From Planctomycetota bacterium (GTDB lineage Bacteria > Planctomycetota > Planctomycetia > Pirellulales > Pirellulaceae), in the NCBI GenBank assembly GCA_019347795.1, contig JAHWKS010000069.1, forward strand, positions 1-11,925: a DNA stretch of 11,925 nucleotides, written 5' to 3'. The position numbers and the translations under genes were made by a program. Shown piece after piece: positions 1 through 7,526 of the stretch (its first letter is position 1; each line of letters starts with the position of its first letter). The notes beneath the pieces are model-generated. The model was not told the DNA's origin, searched no databases, and was given only the letters and a program-made list of their open reading frames with translations.

Positions 1-48
1 ATGACGTGGCAGGTATGGCCGAAAAAGACTCCCGACCCCCCAGACGTC

Positions 49-1614
49 TCAAATTGTGTTCGCCAGCGGCCGCTCCCGGCGACTCATGCTCTCCAGCAGC
101 ATGTGATAATGATAGTGCATCGCGCACTTGATGGCGTAGGCAAAGAGATACTGCGGATCGCGGCGGCGCCGCCAAAACTCCTGCATCCGCCGCCGATACA
201 CCTCGCGCAGCTCCGGTTCCTGGACGCCGCTGAGCAGGCGCCGGAGAATCACTCCGGCCTTGAGGCGGTCGCCGAATCTCGCTTTGAGCCGCGCCCACGG
301 CCGGCGCCGCCAATACTCCCGCTGTGCGGCGCCGGGATGGAAGTCGGGGTCGAGAAACAAGCTGTCCATGCGATCGAAGTACGCCTTCGGCTCATACAGC
401 TCCTGCATCACCTGGATGTAGCCGTCGCGCAGTTGCTCCCGCGTCATGCGGAGCGGGATTACATTCGTGCCGAAGGCGGGCTGGTCGTCCAGGTCCAGGC
501 GTCCTTCCGCCGCCAGCCGGGCGTGGAGCGGCGTCTTGGGGATGGCGCTCAACATGCCGACCATCGCGTGAACGATGCGGGCCTGGCGGAGGAAGGTGGC
601 CTGCGCGTCGAAGATGCTCGCGTCGTCGTTGTCGAAGCCGACGATCATCCCGCACCAGACTTCCAGCCCCAGCCGCTGGATCTTGTGCAATTTGTCGAGC
701 ATCGTGCCCCCCTTCGCGCGGACGTTCTGCAGTTTCTTCGTCTCGCGCAGCGACTCCTCATTCGGGCTCTCGATGCCGATGAATACGCACTGGATATTCG
801 CCTCGACCATCAACCCGATCAACTCGTCGTCCTCGGCGAGATCGAGCGAGGCCTCGGTGAAGAACATCATCGGATAGCCGTTCCGCCGCTGCCAGGCCGC
901 CAGGTCGCGCAGCACCACCTTGATCCCTTGCTTGTTGCCGATCAGGTTGTCGTCCACGATGAAGGCCAAACTCAGCCCCGCACGCCGCAGCGCCTCGACC
1001 TCCTGAATGATCTGCGCGGATTTTTTCAGCCGCGGCCGGCGGCCGAAGGTGACGATGATGTCGCAGAACTCGCACTGGAACGGGCAGCCGCGCGAGAACT
1101 GCACGCTGCCGAACATGTAATCCTTGGTCCGCAACCGGTCGAAGCGGGGACAGGGGACCTTCGTCATGTCGCTGCGATCGCGCTGTTCGTAACGATGCTC
1201 ATGACAGCCGCTCCGCCAGTCCTCCAGGAACTGCGGCCAGGTTTCCTCGGCCTCGCCGATGAAGATCACGTCGGCCAGATCGCCGAAGTATTCCTCCTCA
1301 ACCGTAACCCACGGACCGCCCACGACGGTAAAGGCGCCGCGATCCTTGAGCTCTTGCAGAATCTCACGCATCCGGAACCGCTGGACGCTCATTCCCGTCA
1401 CGCCCACGATGTCGGCCCGGGCGATGCGGTCGAAGTCGAGCGGCTCGACGTTCTCATCCAGGAGCGTGATCCGGTGGTCCTCCGGCGTGAGCGCCGCCAG
1501 GAGCGGCAGGCAGGCCACCGGCAACGTCGCCTTCTTGCCGAAGAAGGGCAACGCGTACTCGAGTCCCCAATAGGAGGCGTCGAACCGCGGGTTGATGATC
1601 ACAATCTCGGCCAT
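49..1614 (-). CDS. B12-binding radical SAM protein with DUF4070-type C-terminus
   Basis: A 521-aa cytosolic enzyme of the cobalamin-binding radical SAM class. Residues 1-140 form the Rossmann-like B12-binding region, with the typical opening 'IINPRFDASYWGLEYALPF' and a central 'DIVGVTGMSVQR'. The radical SAM core follows, with the 4Fe-4S ligands in C177-PFQ-C181-EF-C184, preceded by 'SVQFSRG'. Further core motifs are 'FIVDDNLIGNK' (218-228) and 'FIGIESP' (278-284). The last ~150 residues match the DUF4070 region and end in an Arg-rich stretch. Such enzymes cleave S-adenosylmethionine and often methylate unactivated carbons. Hopanoid methylases share this architecture, but the sequence does not fix the substrate. 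The ATG at 1614 was chosen because AAGGA lies 8 nt upstream and the homology starts there; the frame stays open 69 codons further upstream. It is monocistronic here and divergent from the kinase gene. Family is certain, substrate unknown. Confidence 0.93.
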   Translation of the reverse strand: MAEIVIINPRFDASYWGLEYALPFFGKKATLPVACLPLLAALTPEDHRITLLDENVEPLDFDRIARADIVGVTGMSVQRFRMREILQELKDRGAFTVVGGPWVTVEEEYFGDLADVIFIGEAEETWPQFLEDWRSGCHEHRYEQRDRSDMTKVPCPRFDRLRTKDYMFGSVQFSRGCPFQCEFCDIIVTFGRRPRLKKSAQIIQEVEALRRAGLSLAFIVDDNLIGNKQGIKVVLRDLAAWQRRNGYPMMFFTEASLDLAEDDELIGLMVEANIQCVFIGIESPNEESLRETKKLQNVRAKGGTMLDKLHKIQRLGLEVWCGMIVGFDNDDASIFDAQATFLRQARIVHAMVGMLSAIPKTPLHARLAAEGRLDLDDQPAFGTNVIPLRMTREQLRDGYIQVMQELYEPKAYFDRMDSLFLDPDFHPGAAQREYWRRRPWARLKARFGDRLKAGVILRRLLSGVQEPELREVYRRRMQEFWRRRRDPQYLFAYAIKCAMHYHYHMLLESMSRRERPLANTI

Positions 1615-1701
1615 CGATTCGGTCCTTTCCAAGAGGGCGGCCGATGCCAAAGGAGAAAACGTCTCCACGCGGAGTGCATTTTGCCCGTGCAATCGGACGA
1701 C

Positions 1702-1707
1702 ATTATA
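1702..1707 (-). promoter_or_regulatory. Putative -10 box of the radical SAM gene
   Basis: A perfect TATAAT on the minus strand, inside the AT-rich string CTATATAATG, stands out in GC-rich surroundings. It would give a 5' leader of about 80 nt before the ATG at 1614. No good -35 hexamer is visible at 16-18 nt spacing (GGGCGA at 17 nt), so this rests on the -10 element alone. Confidence 0.4.
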
Positions 1708-1820
1708 TAGGCGATTCGCCGGCGTCGCCCAACTTTTCTGCAAAAGCGGCAAAACCGCACGAAGCGGACCTTTCCTCCAGCGCATTTTCGGAAGATTTGT
1801 GACGACGATCACGCGCCGCA

Positions 1821-1849
1821 TCGAAAACAGTTTCCCCAGCGATTATTCT
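1821..1849 (+). promoter_or_regulatory. Weak candidate promoter of the kinase-phosphatase pair
   Basis: TCGAAA (1821-1826) and TATTCT (1844-1849) are spaced by 17 nt, and each matches the sigma70 consensus at 4 of 6 positions. They lie about 65 nt upstream of the kinase start. The 1615-1915 stretch between the divergent starts holds this candidate, the opposite-strand TATAAT at 1702-1707 and no further gene. The match is weak and could be chance. Confidence 0.25.
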
Positions 1850-1915
1850 GGAAACGGTTCCCCGTCTCGCCCCCTTACATCAGCAGGCCGCCCCGCGCGC
1901 CGCCTGCGCGGCGTT

Positions 1916-2740
1916 ATGTTCCGAGCGAAGCAGCGGCTCGACAAATACCGCATCGAACGCAAGATCGCCGAGGGCGGGTTCGCGGCGGTCTATCAGGCGT
2001 TCGACACGATCGAAGGCGTCCGGGTCGCTCTCAAGATTCCTCACCCGCACCTGGTAAGCCCGTCCGTCTTGAGCCTTTTCCGCCGGGAAGTGCGGCTGGC
2101 CGCCACGCTGGACCATCCCAACATTCTGCCGCTGAAAAACGCCTCGTTCATCGGCGAGCATCTGGTGATCGTGTTCGCTTTGGGGGAGGAAACGCTCGCT
2201 GACCGGCTGCGGCGACGGCTCTCGCTGACGACCGCCCTGGACTATGCCGAGCAAATGCTGGAAGCGGCCGCATACGCCCACGACCGGCGGATCATCCATT
2301 GCGACATCAAGCCCGAGAACCTGCTTCTCTTTCCCGGAAATCGCCTGCGGCTGACCGACTTCGGCATCGCCCGCGTGGCGCTGCGGACGATTCGCGCTTC
2401 AGGGTCGGGGACGGTCGGTTACATCGCTCCCGAGCAGGCGGTCGGGAGGCCGTCGCTCCGCTCGGACGTTTTTTCCATCGGGCTGATCATTTACCGGATG
2501 CTGTCCGGCACGTTGCCGGAGTGGCCGTACCGCTGGCCCCCGGAGGGGATTGAGCGAATCCGGCGAAAATTGCACCCCGACATGATCAAATGGCTGCGGA
2601 AGGCGATGGAGCCGAACCCCCGGAAGCGATTCGACGACGCCCGGCAGATGCTGAACGCCTACAAACGCCTCAAGCCCCGGGTGCGGCGATACGCCACCGC
2701 CCGCCGCAGCGCTTCGGCAGGGACCACCCGGCGGACCTGA
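1916..2740 (+). CDS. Soluble Ser/Thr protein kinase (PknB-like), HCD-type catalytic loop
   Basis: A 274-aa protein that is almost entirely a Hanks-type kinase domain, without transmembrane or sensor domains. In order: a glycine-rich loop 'IAEGGFAAVY' (18-26) in which the first and third consensus glycines are Ala, the ATP-binding Lys in 'VALK' (K40), a helix C Glu (E58), and the catalytic loop 'HCDIKPENLL' (128-137) with D130, K132 and N135. DFG follows at 148-150, 'GYIAPEQ' at 168-174, the conserved Asp of subdomain IX in 'LRSDVFSIG' (D184), and Arg in 'KRF' (R238). All catalytic residues are present, so it should be active. The Arg of HRD is Cys, which suggests activity that does not depend on activation-loop phosphorylation. 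The basic tail (250-274) is low in complexity. The ATG at 1916 lies 10 codons before the domain; no clear ribosome-binding site is seen, so the start is less certain. A PP2C gene follows after 50 nt, presumably its antagonist. Confidence 0.9.
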   Translation: MFRAKQRLDKYRIERKIAEGGFAAVYQAFDTIEGVRVALKIPHPHLVSPSVLSLFRREVRLAATLDHPNILPLKNASFIGEHLVIVFALGEETLADRLRRRLSLTTALDYAEQMLEAAAYAHDRRIIHCDIKPENLLLFPGNRLRLTDFGIARVALRTIRASGSGTVGYIAPEQAVGRPSLRSDVFSIGLIIYRMLSGTLPEWPYRWPPEGIERIRRKLHPDMIKWLRKAMEPNPRKRFDDARQMLNAYKRLKPRVRRYATARRSASAGTTRRT

Positions 2741-2741
2741 C

Positions 2742-2762
2742 TTGTCAACGTCCCGTGGACAA
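2742..2762. other. Imperfect palindrome between kinase and phosphatase genes
   Basis: A 21-nt inverted repeat starts 2 nt after the kinase stop. TTGTC pairs with GACAA and ACG with CGT around a TCC loop, so 8 of 9 positions pair. There is no T-run after it, so it is not a standard terminator. It could be an RNA hairpin that protects or attenuates the transcript, or a protein-binding site. Confidence 0.35.
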
Positions 2763-2790
2763 TCCCCGTTCTCGGCTCTAATTTGTCGGC

Positions 2791-3600
2791 ATGGAGGAAG
2801 CCCGGTTTTACCTCGACGCGCTCATGGAGGGCGTCGAATTACACCCCTTGATCGGGGGGCAGGCGGCGGTTTATTCGACCCGCTGTCCCGGAAAAACGGC
2901 GGCCAATGAAGATGCCGCGGTCATCGTCCCCATCAATGAACACGCCGCCGTGCTGGCGGTGGCCGACGGCATGGGAGGCGGTCCGAGTGGTGAGCAGGCC
3001 TCTGCACTGGCGCTGGCCACCCTCGCGGAGTCGTTAAACAACGGCGCCCTCGAAGGAGAAACGCTGCCGACGGCGATCCTCAAGGGCATCGACGCCGCCA
3101 ACCGCAAAATTCAGGAGACGCACCCCAACGCCGCCACAACGCTGGTCGTGGTCGAGATTCAGCAGGGGGAAATCCGGCCCTATCACGTGGGCGACTCGAT
3201 GATCCTGGCCTTCAGCTCTCGCGGCCGGCTCAAGCTGCAAACGGTGATGCACTCGCCGGTGGGTTACGCCCTGGAGGCAGGCATCTTGAACGAGGTCGAG
3301 GCGATGCACCATCAGCACCGCCATGTGGTGTCGAACGTGGTCGGATGTCCGGAGATGCGCGTTGAAATCGGCTCGCCGCTGCGCCTCCGTCCGCACGACA
3401 CGGTTGTGCTGGCGAGCGACGGGCTCTTCGACAACCTTCACGTCGAGGAAGTGGTCAACCGGCTGCGGCGAGTCAACCTGGCGAAGTGCCTCCAGCAGGT
3501 CGCCGGCGACGCCGTGCGGCGAATGACCCATCACGAGGCGCCGGCGCCGTGCAAGCCCGACGACCTGACGATCGTAGCGTTTCGCCCCACAAAACGGTGA
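2791..3600 (+). CDS. PP2C-family (PPM) Ser/Thr protein phosphatase
   Basis: A 269-aa cytosolic metal-dependent phosphatase. The PPM metal-binding motifs are all visible: 'NED' (39-41), 'ADGMGG' (58-63), 'GDS' (134-136), 'SDGLFDN' (209-215) and 'PDDLT' (256-260). The length fits the bare catalytic domain (about 240-270 aa), and there is no membrane segment. It removes phosphate from Ser/Thr of proteins. Given the kinase 50 nt upstream on the same strand, it most likely reverses that kinase's action or dephosphorylates the kinase itself. The ATG at 2791 is the first in frame and no strong ribosome-binding site precedes it, so translation may depend on readthrough from the kinase gene. It ends 14 nt before the convergent oxidoreductase gene, with no terminator between them. 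Confidence 0.93.
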   Translation: MEEARFYLDALMEGVELHPLIGGQAAVYSTRCPGKTAANEDAAVIVPINEHAAVLAVADGMGGGPSGEQASALALATLAESLNNGALEGETLPTAILKGIDAANRKIQETHPNAATTLVVVEIQQGEIRPYHVGDSMILAFSSRGRLKLQTVMHSPVGYALEAGILNEVEAMHHQHRHVVSNVVGCPEMRVEIGSPLRLRPHDTVVLASDGLFDNLHVEEVVNRLRRVNLAKCLQQVAGDAVRRMTHHEAPAPCKPDDLTIVAFRPTKR

Positions 3601-3614
3601 CGAGACGCGTGCGG

Positions 3615-4931
3615 TCAGGCGAATTTCGTCTGGCCCGGCATCGCGACCACAGGCTTCGGGGCGTCGCCCCACTGGTACTTGTCCGGGCCGAGCTTCACAT
3701 CGGACTTCATCGCCTGCTCCCAGGTGATCGTCTGGCCGGTGTAGCAGGCCTCGCGGCCGATGATCGCCATCAGCGTGCTGTAGGACATGTAGCGGCCGTT
3801 GTTGATCGGCTTGCCCGCCCGGATGCCGGCGAAGAGCTCCTGGTGCTCGATGTCGTACATGCTCGGGTTCTTGCGTTTCTGCTCGGTCGGGTACTTCCAG
3901 GCGTTTGGGCCTTCGATCTCGTGGGCCAGAACGCGGGCCCGCCCCTTCGTGCCGAGGATGTAATCCTCCACGTCATTCGTGCAACTGGCCATCTGCCGGG
4001 TGTAGGCGAAGCTCTTCACGCCGCCGGCCCATTCATAGCAGACGGCGAAGTGGTCGTAGATGTGGCCGTAGAGGTCGCTGTCGCGCACCTGTCGGCCGCC
4101 CAGGCCGAAGCATCGCACGGGGGGCTCGTCGTTCATCAGCCAGAGCGATTTGTCGAGGCTGTGGATGAACTGCTCGACGATATGATCGCCAGAGAGCCAC
4201 GTGAAGTAGAGCCAGTTGCGGATCTGGTACTCCATCTCGCTCCACTCGGGATTCGTCCCGCGATGCCAGAGCGTGCCGGTGAGGTAGTTCTCCTGCGCGG
4301 CGACGATGTCGCCGATGGCCCCGCTCTTGATGCGGTCCATCGTTTCCCGCACGCCGTAGTCGTACCGCCAGCAGAGGCCGGACACCAGGCTCAGGCCCTT
4401 CTTGCGGGCTTCTTCCGTGGTGGCCAGGCAGCTTCGCACGCCGGGGGCGTCCACCGCCACGGGCTTCTCGCAGAAGATGTGCTTGTCGGCCTTCACCGCC
4501 GCCGCCAGGTGATCGGGGCGGAAGTGCGGCGGCGTGCAGAGGAGCACCACATCGACATCGCTCTCCATTACCTGCTTATAGCCGTCGAAGCCGGTGAAGC
4601 ACTGCTCGTCGGTCACCGCGTACTTGTCGCCCAGCGCGCGGGAAAGGATGCTCTTGGCCGAAGCGACCTTATCGGGAAAGATGTCGCACAGCACGGTGAG
4701 TTTCGCATTGGAATCGGCGTTGATTGCATTCCGGGCAGCGCTGTTGCCGCGGCCGCCGCAGCCGATGAGGGCCACCTTGAGCGTGTCGTCCCCCGCCGCG
4801 TGAACCATGCCCTGCGACGCCAGGGCCGCGGCCAGCGATCCGCCGGCCACGACCGCCGTGGAGGTCTTTAAGAAGTCACGGCGAGAATCGCGAGGTTCAT
4901 CAGCAGCGGAAATGCGGCGAGGCTCAGACAT
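3615..4931 (-). CDS. Tat-exported Gfo/Idh/MocA-family NAD(P)-dependent oxidoreductase
   Basis: A 438-aa protein with a twin-arginine signal ('SRRDFLK', 16-22) followed by a hydrophobic Ala/Gly-rich stretch to about residue 46. The mature part starts with a Rossmann fold, 'KVALIGCGGRG' (52-62). The family signature 'EKPVA' (155-159) supplies the Lys used in catalysis or cofactor binding. The C-terminal alpha/beta domain (about 200-400) includes 'GDHIVEQFIHSLD' (248-260). Members oxidise or reduce sugars and related polyols, and the Tat-exported type is abundant in Planctomycetota, where it is linked to breakdown of complex polysaccharides. The exact substrate cannot be read from the sequence. 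ATG 4931 was preferred over an upstream in-frame ATG at 5015 because GGAG lies 5 nt before it and the Tat motif then sits normally. It is divergent from the serine hydrolase gene across a 209-bp spacer. Confidence 0.93.
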   Translation of the reverse strand: MSEPRRISAADEPRDSRRDFLKTSTAVVAGGSLAAALASQGMVHAAGDDTLKVALIGCGGRGNSAARNAINADSNAKLTVLCDIFPDKVASAKSILSRALGDKYAVTDEQCFTGFDGYKQVMESDVDVVLLCTPPHFRPDHLAAAVKADKHIFCEKPVAVDAPGVRSCLATTEEARKKGLSLVSGLCWRYDYGVRETMDRIKSGAIGDIVAAQENYLTGTLWHRGTNPEWSEMEYQIRNWLYFTWLSGDHIVEQFIHSLDKSLWLMNDEPPVRCFGLGGRQVRDSDLYGHIYDHFAVCYEWAGGVKSFAYTRQMASCTNDVEDYILGTKGRARVLAHEIEGPNAWKYPTEQKRKNPSMYDIEHQELFAGIRAGKPINNGRYMSYSTLMAIIGREACYTGQTITWEQAMKSDVKLGPDKYQWGDAPKPVVAMPGQTKFA

Positions 4932-5140
4932 GTCAACTCCGGAAAAAGGCGGGGAAAAATCACGATAGGCGGGATTCACACGCGGACGGGACAAACCCGG
5001 CGGCGGGAACATCATGATACTTCACCCGCGCCGCCCGGTGCAACGGCGAGGCCCAAGCCCGCTCCCCGCGGCGATAAGATTGGCGCCACCGCCGGGGTCG
5101 AATAAACTGCGAAACGTCGCCGTCCCCTCGGAGGTCCCTC

Positions 5141-7210
5141 ATGCGCGCCCTGCATCTCGTTCTACTCACCGTCACGCTTGCGATTTCGCGCGAGCCCGCC
5201 TCGGCACAAGACGAAACCTGGCCCACGGAGAAGTGGGAACGCGCCGAACCATCCGACGTAAGACTCAACGCCGAAAAACTTCATCAGGCCCGCGACTACG
5301 CCCTCACCGGCGGCGGGTCGGGAATCATCACGCGTGGCGGCAAGCTCGTGCTCACCTGGGGTGACCAGGAGCAGACTTACGACCTCAAGTCCACCACCAA
5401 GTCGATCGGCGTCACCGCGATGGGGCTGGCCATCGCCGATGGGCTGGTGAAGCTCGAGGACAAGGCGATCGAGCACCATCCCACGTTCGGCGTCCCGCCG
5501 CAGGAAAACGCCGAGACCGGCTGGCTCGACAAGATCACGCTCCTCCACCTGGCGACGCAGACCGCCGGCTTTGAAAAGCCGGGCGGATATGAAAAGCTCG
5601 TCTTCGAGCCGGGCACGCACTGGCTCTACAGCGACGGCGGGCCGAACTGGCTGGCCGAGTGCCTCACCCTCCGCTACGGCCGCGATCTCGACGAGGTGAT
5701 GTTCGAGCGCGTGTTCACGCCGCTGGGCATTACCCGCCGCGACCTGCGGTGGCGGAACAACGCCTATCGCCCGCACGAGATCGAGGGCGTCGGGCGGCGG
5801 GAGTTCGGCGCCGGCTTTCACGCCAACGTCGATGCGATGGCGCGGATCGGCCTGCTCTACCTCCGCGAGGGCCGCTGGCGGGACAAGCAGATCGTGCCGC
5901 GGGAGTTCGTCGCCATGTGCCGGCGGCCGGTCGAGGCTGTCGAGGGCGTTCCCGTCTGGAAGGGCGATCAGCACGACAATGCCTCGGACCACTACGGCCT
6001 GTTGTGGTGGAACAACGCCGACGGCTCGCTGACAAACGTCCCGCGCGACGCGTACTGGTCGTGGGGCCTCTACGACAGTCTGATCCTGGTGATCCCCAGC
6101 CTCGACCTCGTGGCCGCCCGCGCGGGCAAGTCCTGGAAACGCACCAGCGACGATCATTATGCGGTGCTGGCGCCGTACTACGAGCCGCTGGTCGCCGCGG
6201 TGACCGACAACGACGACGATGATCAGAACGCCGACGCCGATGACGCGGCCAACGCTTCGGCGGCGCCGTATCCTCCCAGCCCGGTGATCCGCGGGATCGA
6301 GTGGGCGCCGGTTTCCTCCATCGTCCGCAAGGCCAAGGGGAGCGACAACTGGCCGATCACCTGGGGGGATGACGGCGCCCTCTACACCGCCTACGGCGAC
6401 GGATGGGGCTTCGAGCCGAAGGTGAAGGAGAAACTTAGTCTCGGATTCGCCCGCATCACCGGCTCGGCCGACGACTTCCGCGGCGAGAACATCCGCTCTC
6501 CCACCGGCGAGCAGAAGGGGGACGGCCGCTCCGGCAAGAAAGCGAGCGGCATGCTCATGGTCGGCGGCGTCCTCTACATGCTCGTCCGCAACGCCGACAA
6601 CGCCCAACTAGCATGGTCGGAAGATCGCGGCCGGACCTGGACCTGGAGCGACTGGCGGTTCGAAGAGACCTTCGGCTGCCCCACGTTCCTCAACTTCGGC
6701 AAGAACTACGCCGGCGCCCGGGACGAGTACGTCTACGTCTACTCGCACGACGACGACAGCGCCTATCAGCCGGCCGACGGCATCGTGCTGGCCCGCGTTC
6801 CTCAAACCAAGATCACCGACCGCGCCGCCTACGAATTTTTCGCCGGCCTGGATGACGCCGGCGAGCGGAAGTGGACCCGCGATGTTTCCCGCCGGGCCGC
6901 CGTCTTCACCAATCCCGGCCGCTGCTACCGCGTCTCGGTCAGCTACAACGCGGGCCTCGAGCGCTACCTGCTGCGCACCGCCCACCAGCAGGATGCCCGC
7001 TTCACGGGCGGCTTCAGCCTCTACGACGCCCCGAGCCCCTGGGGTCCCTGGACCACGGTCTACTATACCGAGGCCTGGGAAGTTGGCCCCGGCGAAACCG
7101 GCGCCTTCCCCGCCAAATGGATGAGCGACGACGGCCGCCAAATCACCATGATCTTCTCCGGCGACGACGCGTTTTCAGTTCGCAAAGCGCGGTTGATAAT
7201 CCGCGAGTGA
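5141..7210 (+). CDS. Exported beta-lactamase-like serine hydrolase fused to a DUF4185/sialidase-like domain
   Basis: A 689-aa protein. A Sec signal peptide (1-22, ending 'ASAQ') leads into a class C beta-lactamase/penicillin-binding-like domain (about 35-350). The catalytic S84-x-x-K87 lies in 'KSTTKSIG', and the second motif is Y163-S-D in place of the usual Y-x-N. 'HYGLLWW' (284-290) and 'WGLYDSLILVIP' (308-319) are typical of this family. A linker rich in Asp, Asn and Ala (354-375) leads to a second domain (about 385-689) of the DUF4185 type. This contains an Asp-box-like 'SEDRGRTW' (493-500) and 'SPWGPWTTVYYTEAW' (632-646), suggesting a beta-propeller glycoside-binding or hydrolysing fold. 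A strong GGAGGT at 5130-5135, 5 nt before the ATG, fixes the start. Likely role: secreted esterase or peptidase-like enzyme with a glycan-related partner domain. The combined function is inferred. Confidence 0.88.
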   Translation: MRALHLVLLTVTLAISREPASAQDETWPTEKWERAEPSDVRLNAEKLHQARDYALTGGGSGIITRGGKLVLTWGDQEQTYDLKSTTKSIGVTAMGLAIADGLVKLEDKAIEHHPTFGVPPQENAETGWLDKITLLHLATQTAGFEKPGGYEKLVFEPGTHWLYSDGGPNWLAECLTLRYGRDLDEVMFERVFTPLGITRRDLRWRNNAYRPHEIEGVGRREFGAGFHANVDAMARIGLLYLREGRWRDKQIVPREFVAMCRRPVEAVEGVPVWKGDQHDNASDHYGLLWWNNADGSLTNVPRDAYWSWGLYDSLILVIPSLDLVAARAGKSWKRTSDDHYAVLAPYYEPLVAAVTDNDDDDQNADADDAANASAAPYPPSPVIRGIEWAPVSSIVRKAKGSDNWPITWGDDGALYTAYGDGWGFEPKVKEKLSLGFARITGSADDFRGENIRSPTGEQKGDGRSGKKASGMLMVGGVLYMLVRNADNAQLAWSEDRGRTWTWSDWRFEETFGCPTFLNFGKNYAGARDEYVYVYSHDDDSAYQPADGIVLARVPQTKITDRAAYEFFAGLDDAGERKWTRDVSRRAAVFTNPGRCYRVSVSYNAGLERYLLRTAHQQDARFTGGFSLYDAPSPWGPWTTVYYTEAWEVGPGETGAFPAKWMSDDGRQITMIFSGDDAFSVRKARLIIRE

Positions 7211-7231
7211 GATTTGCCCCCCGGGGATGTG

Positions 7232-7253
7232 AAAAGACGGCATTTTTGCCGTC
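7232..7253 (-). terminator. Possible intrinsic terminator, minus strand
   Basis: On the minus strand, GACGGCA and TGCCGTC form a perfect 7-bp stem around a 4-nt loop and are followed by TTTT. It would stop transcripts coming from the broken DUF433 gene at 7527-7878. Read on the plus strand, it lies 25 nt after the serine hydrolase stop but lacks a T-run. It may simply be part of the palindromic repeat cluster that starts here. Confidence 0.4.
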
Positions 7254-7272
7254 CCGCAGGGACGTCTGAAAA

Positions 7273-7297
7273 TAGCCCACCGATTCATCGGTGGGAT
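7273..7297 (+). repeat. REP-like palindrome, copy 1
   Basis: A perfect 9-bp stem (CCCACCGAT/ATCGGTGGG, loop TC) flanked by TAG and AT. It is the inverted mate of 7432-7456, with one mismatch in the loop. Confidence 0.8.
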
Positions 7298-7431
7298 TCG
7301 GGGCCCACAACGGAAGGCGCAATACCATAGGGACGAATGAACATCAGCACGGCCCGACGCGCCGGCGCGACTTCCGTTGCGCCGATCTTTCATTCGTCCC
7401 TACGGGACTCGGGGCATTTCTCACGATCTTG

Positions 7432-7456
7432 ATCCCACCGATAAATCGGTGGGCTA
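7432..7456 (-). repeat. REP-like palindrome, copy 2 (inverted)
   Basis: The same 9-bp stem with loop AA, flanked by AT and CTA, so it reads as copy 1 on the opposite strand. Both copies have a TAGGGACGAATGA-type element on their inner side, 30 nt away for copy 1 and 29 nt for copy 2. Confidence 0.8.
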
Positions 7457-7526
7457 TGATCGGAGCGCCCCTCCGGGGCGGGCTGCAGCGGCGCCGAAGT
7501 ATCAGAATGGAATCGTCACGTCTTCG

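Larger units (their letters stand above)
7251..7480. repeat. Cluster of REP-like palindromes and nested inverted repeats
   Basis: This non-coding stretch is built from short palindromes. CCCACCGAT-2 nt-ATCGGTGGG occurs at 7276-7295 and 7434-7453. With flanks, the two copies (7273-7297 and 7432-7456) are inverted relative to each other and differ at one of 25 positions. Between them, TAGGGACGAATGA (7328-7340) and TCATTCGTCCCTA (7390-7402) form a second, perfect inverted pair. GTCCC-3 nt-GGGAC hairpins lie at 7251-7263 and 7396-7408, and CGCCCC-TCC-GGGGCG at 7466-7480. The layout (head-to-head copies with conserved spacers) resembles REP/BIME elements moved by REP-associated transposases. No transposase is in the window. 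No protein-coding gene is supported between 7211 and 7526. Confidence 0.75.

Noticed and set aside
1..1710. A 569-codon plus-strand open frame opposite the radical SAM gene
   Set aside because: Its translation is rich in Arg, His, Gln and Val with no domain pattern, and it mirrors a well-conserved gene. Long antisense frames are expected in GC-rich DNA.
3486..4871. A 461-codon plus-strand frame opposite the Gfo/Idh/MocA gene
   Set aside because: No recognisable motif, and it overlaps the end of the phosphatase gene. The minus-strand gene has full family motifs and a Tat signal.
5162..6607. A 481-codon minus-strand frame opposite the serine hydrolase gene
   Set aside because: Composition is that of an antisense shadow, and the plus-strand gene has a strong ribosome-binding site, signal peptide and catalytic motifs.
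7251..7480. CRISPR array
   Set aside because: The repeats are few, inverted rather than direct, and not separated by spacers of constant length; no cas gene is present.
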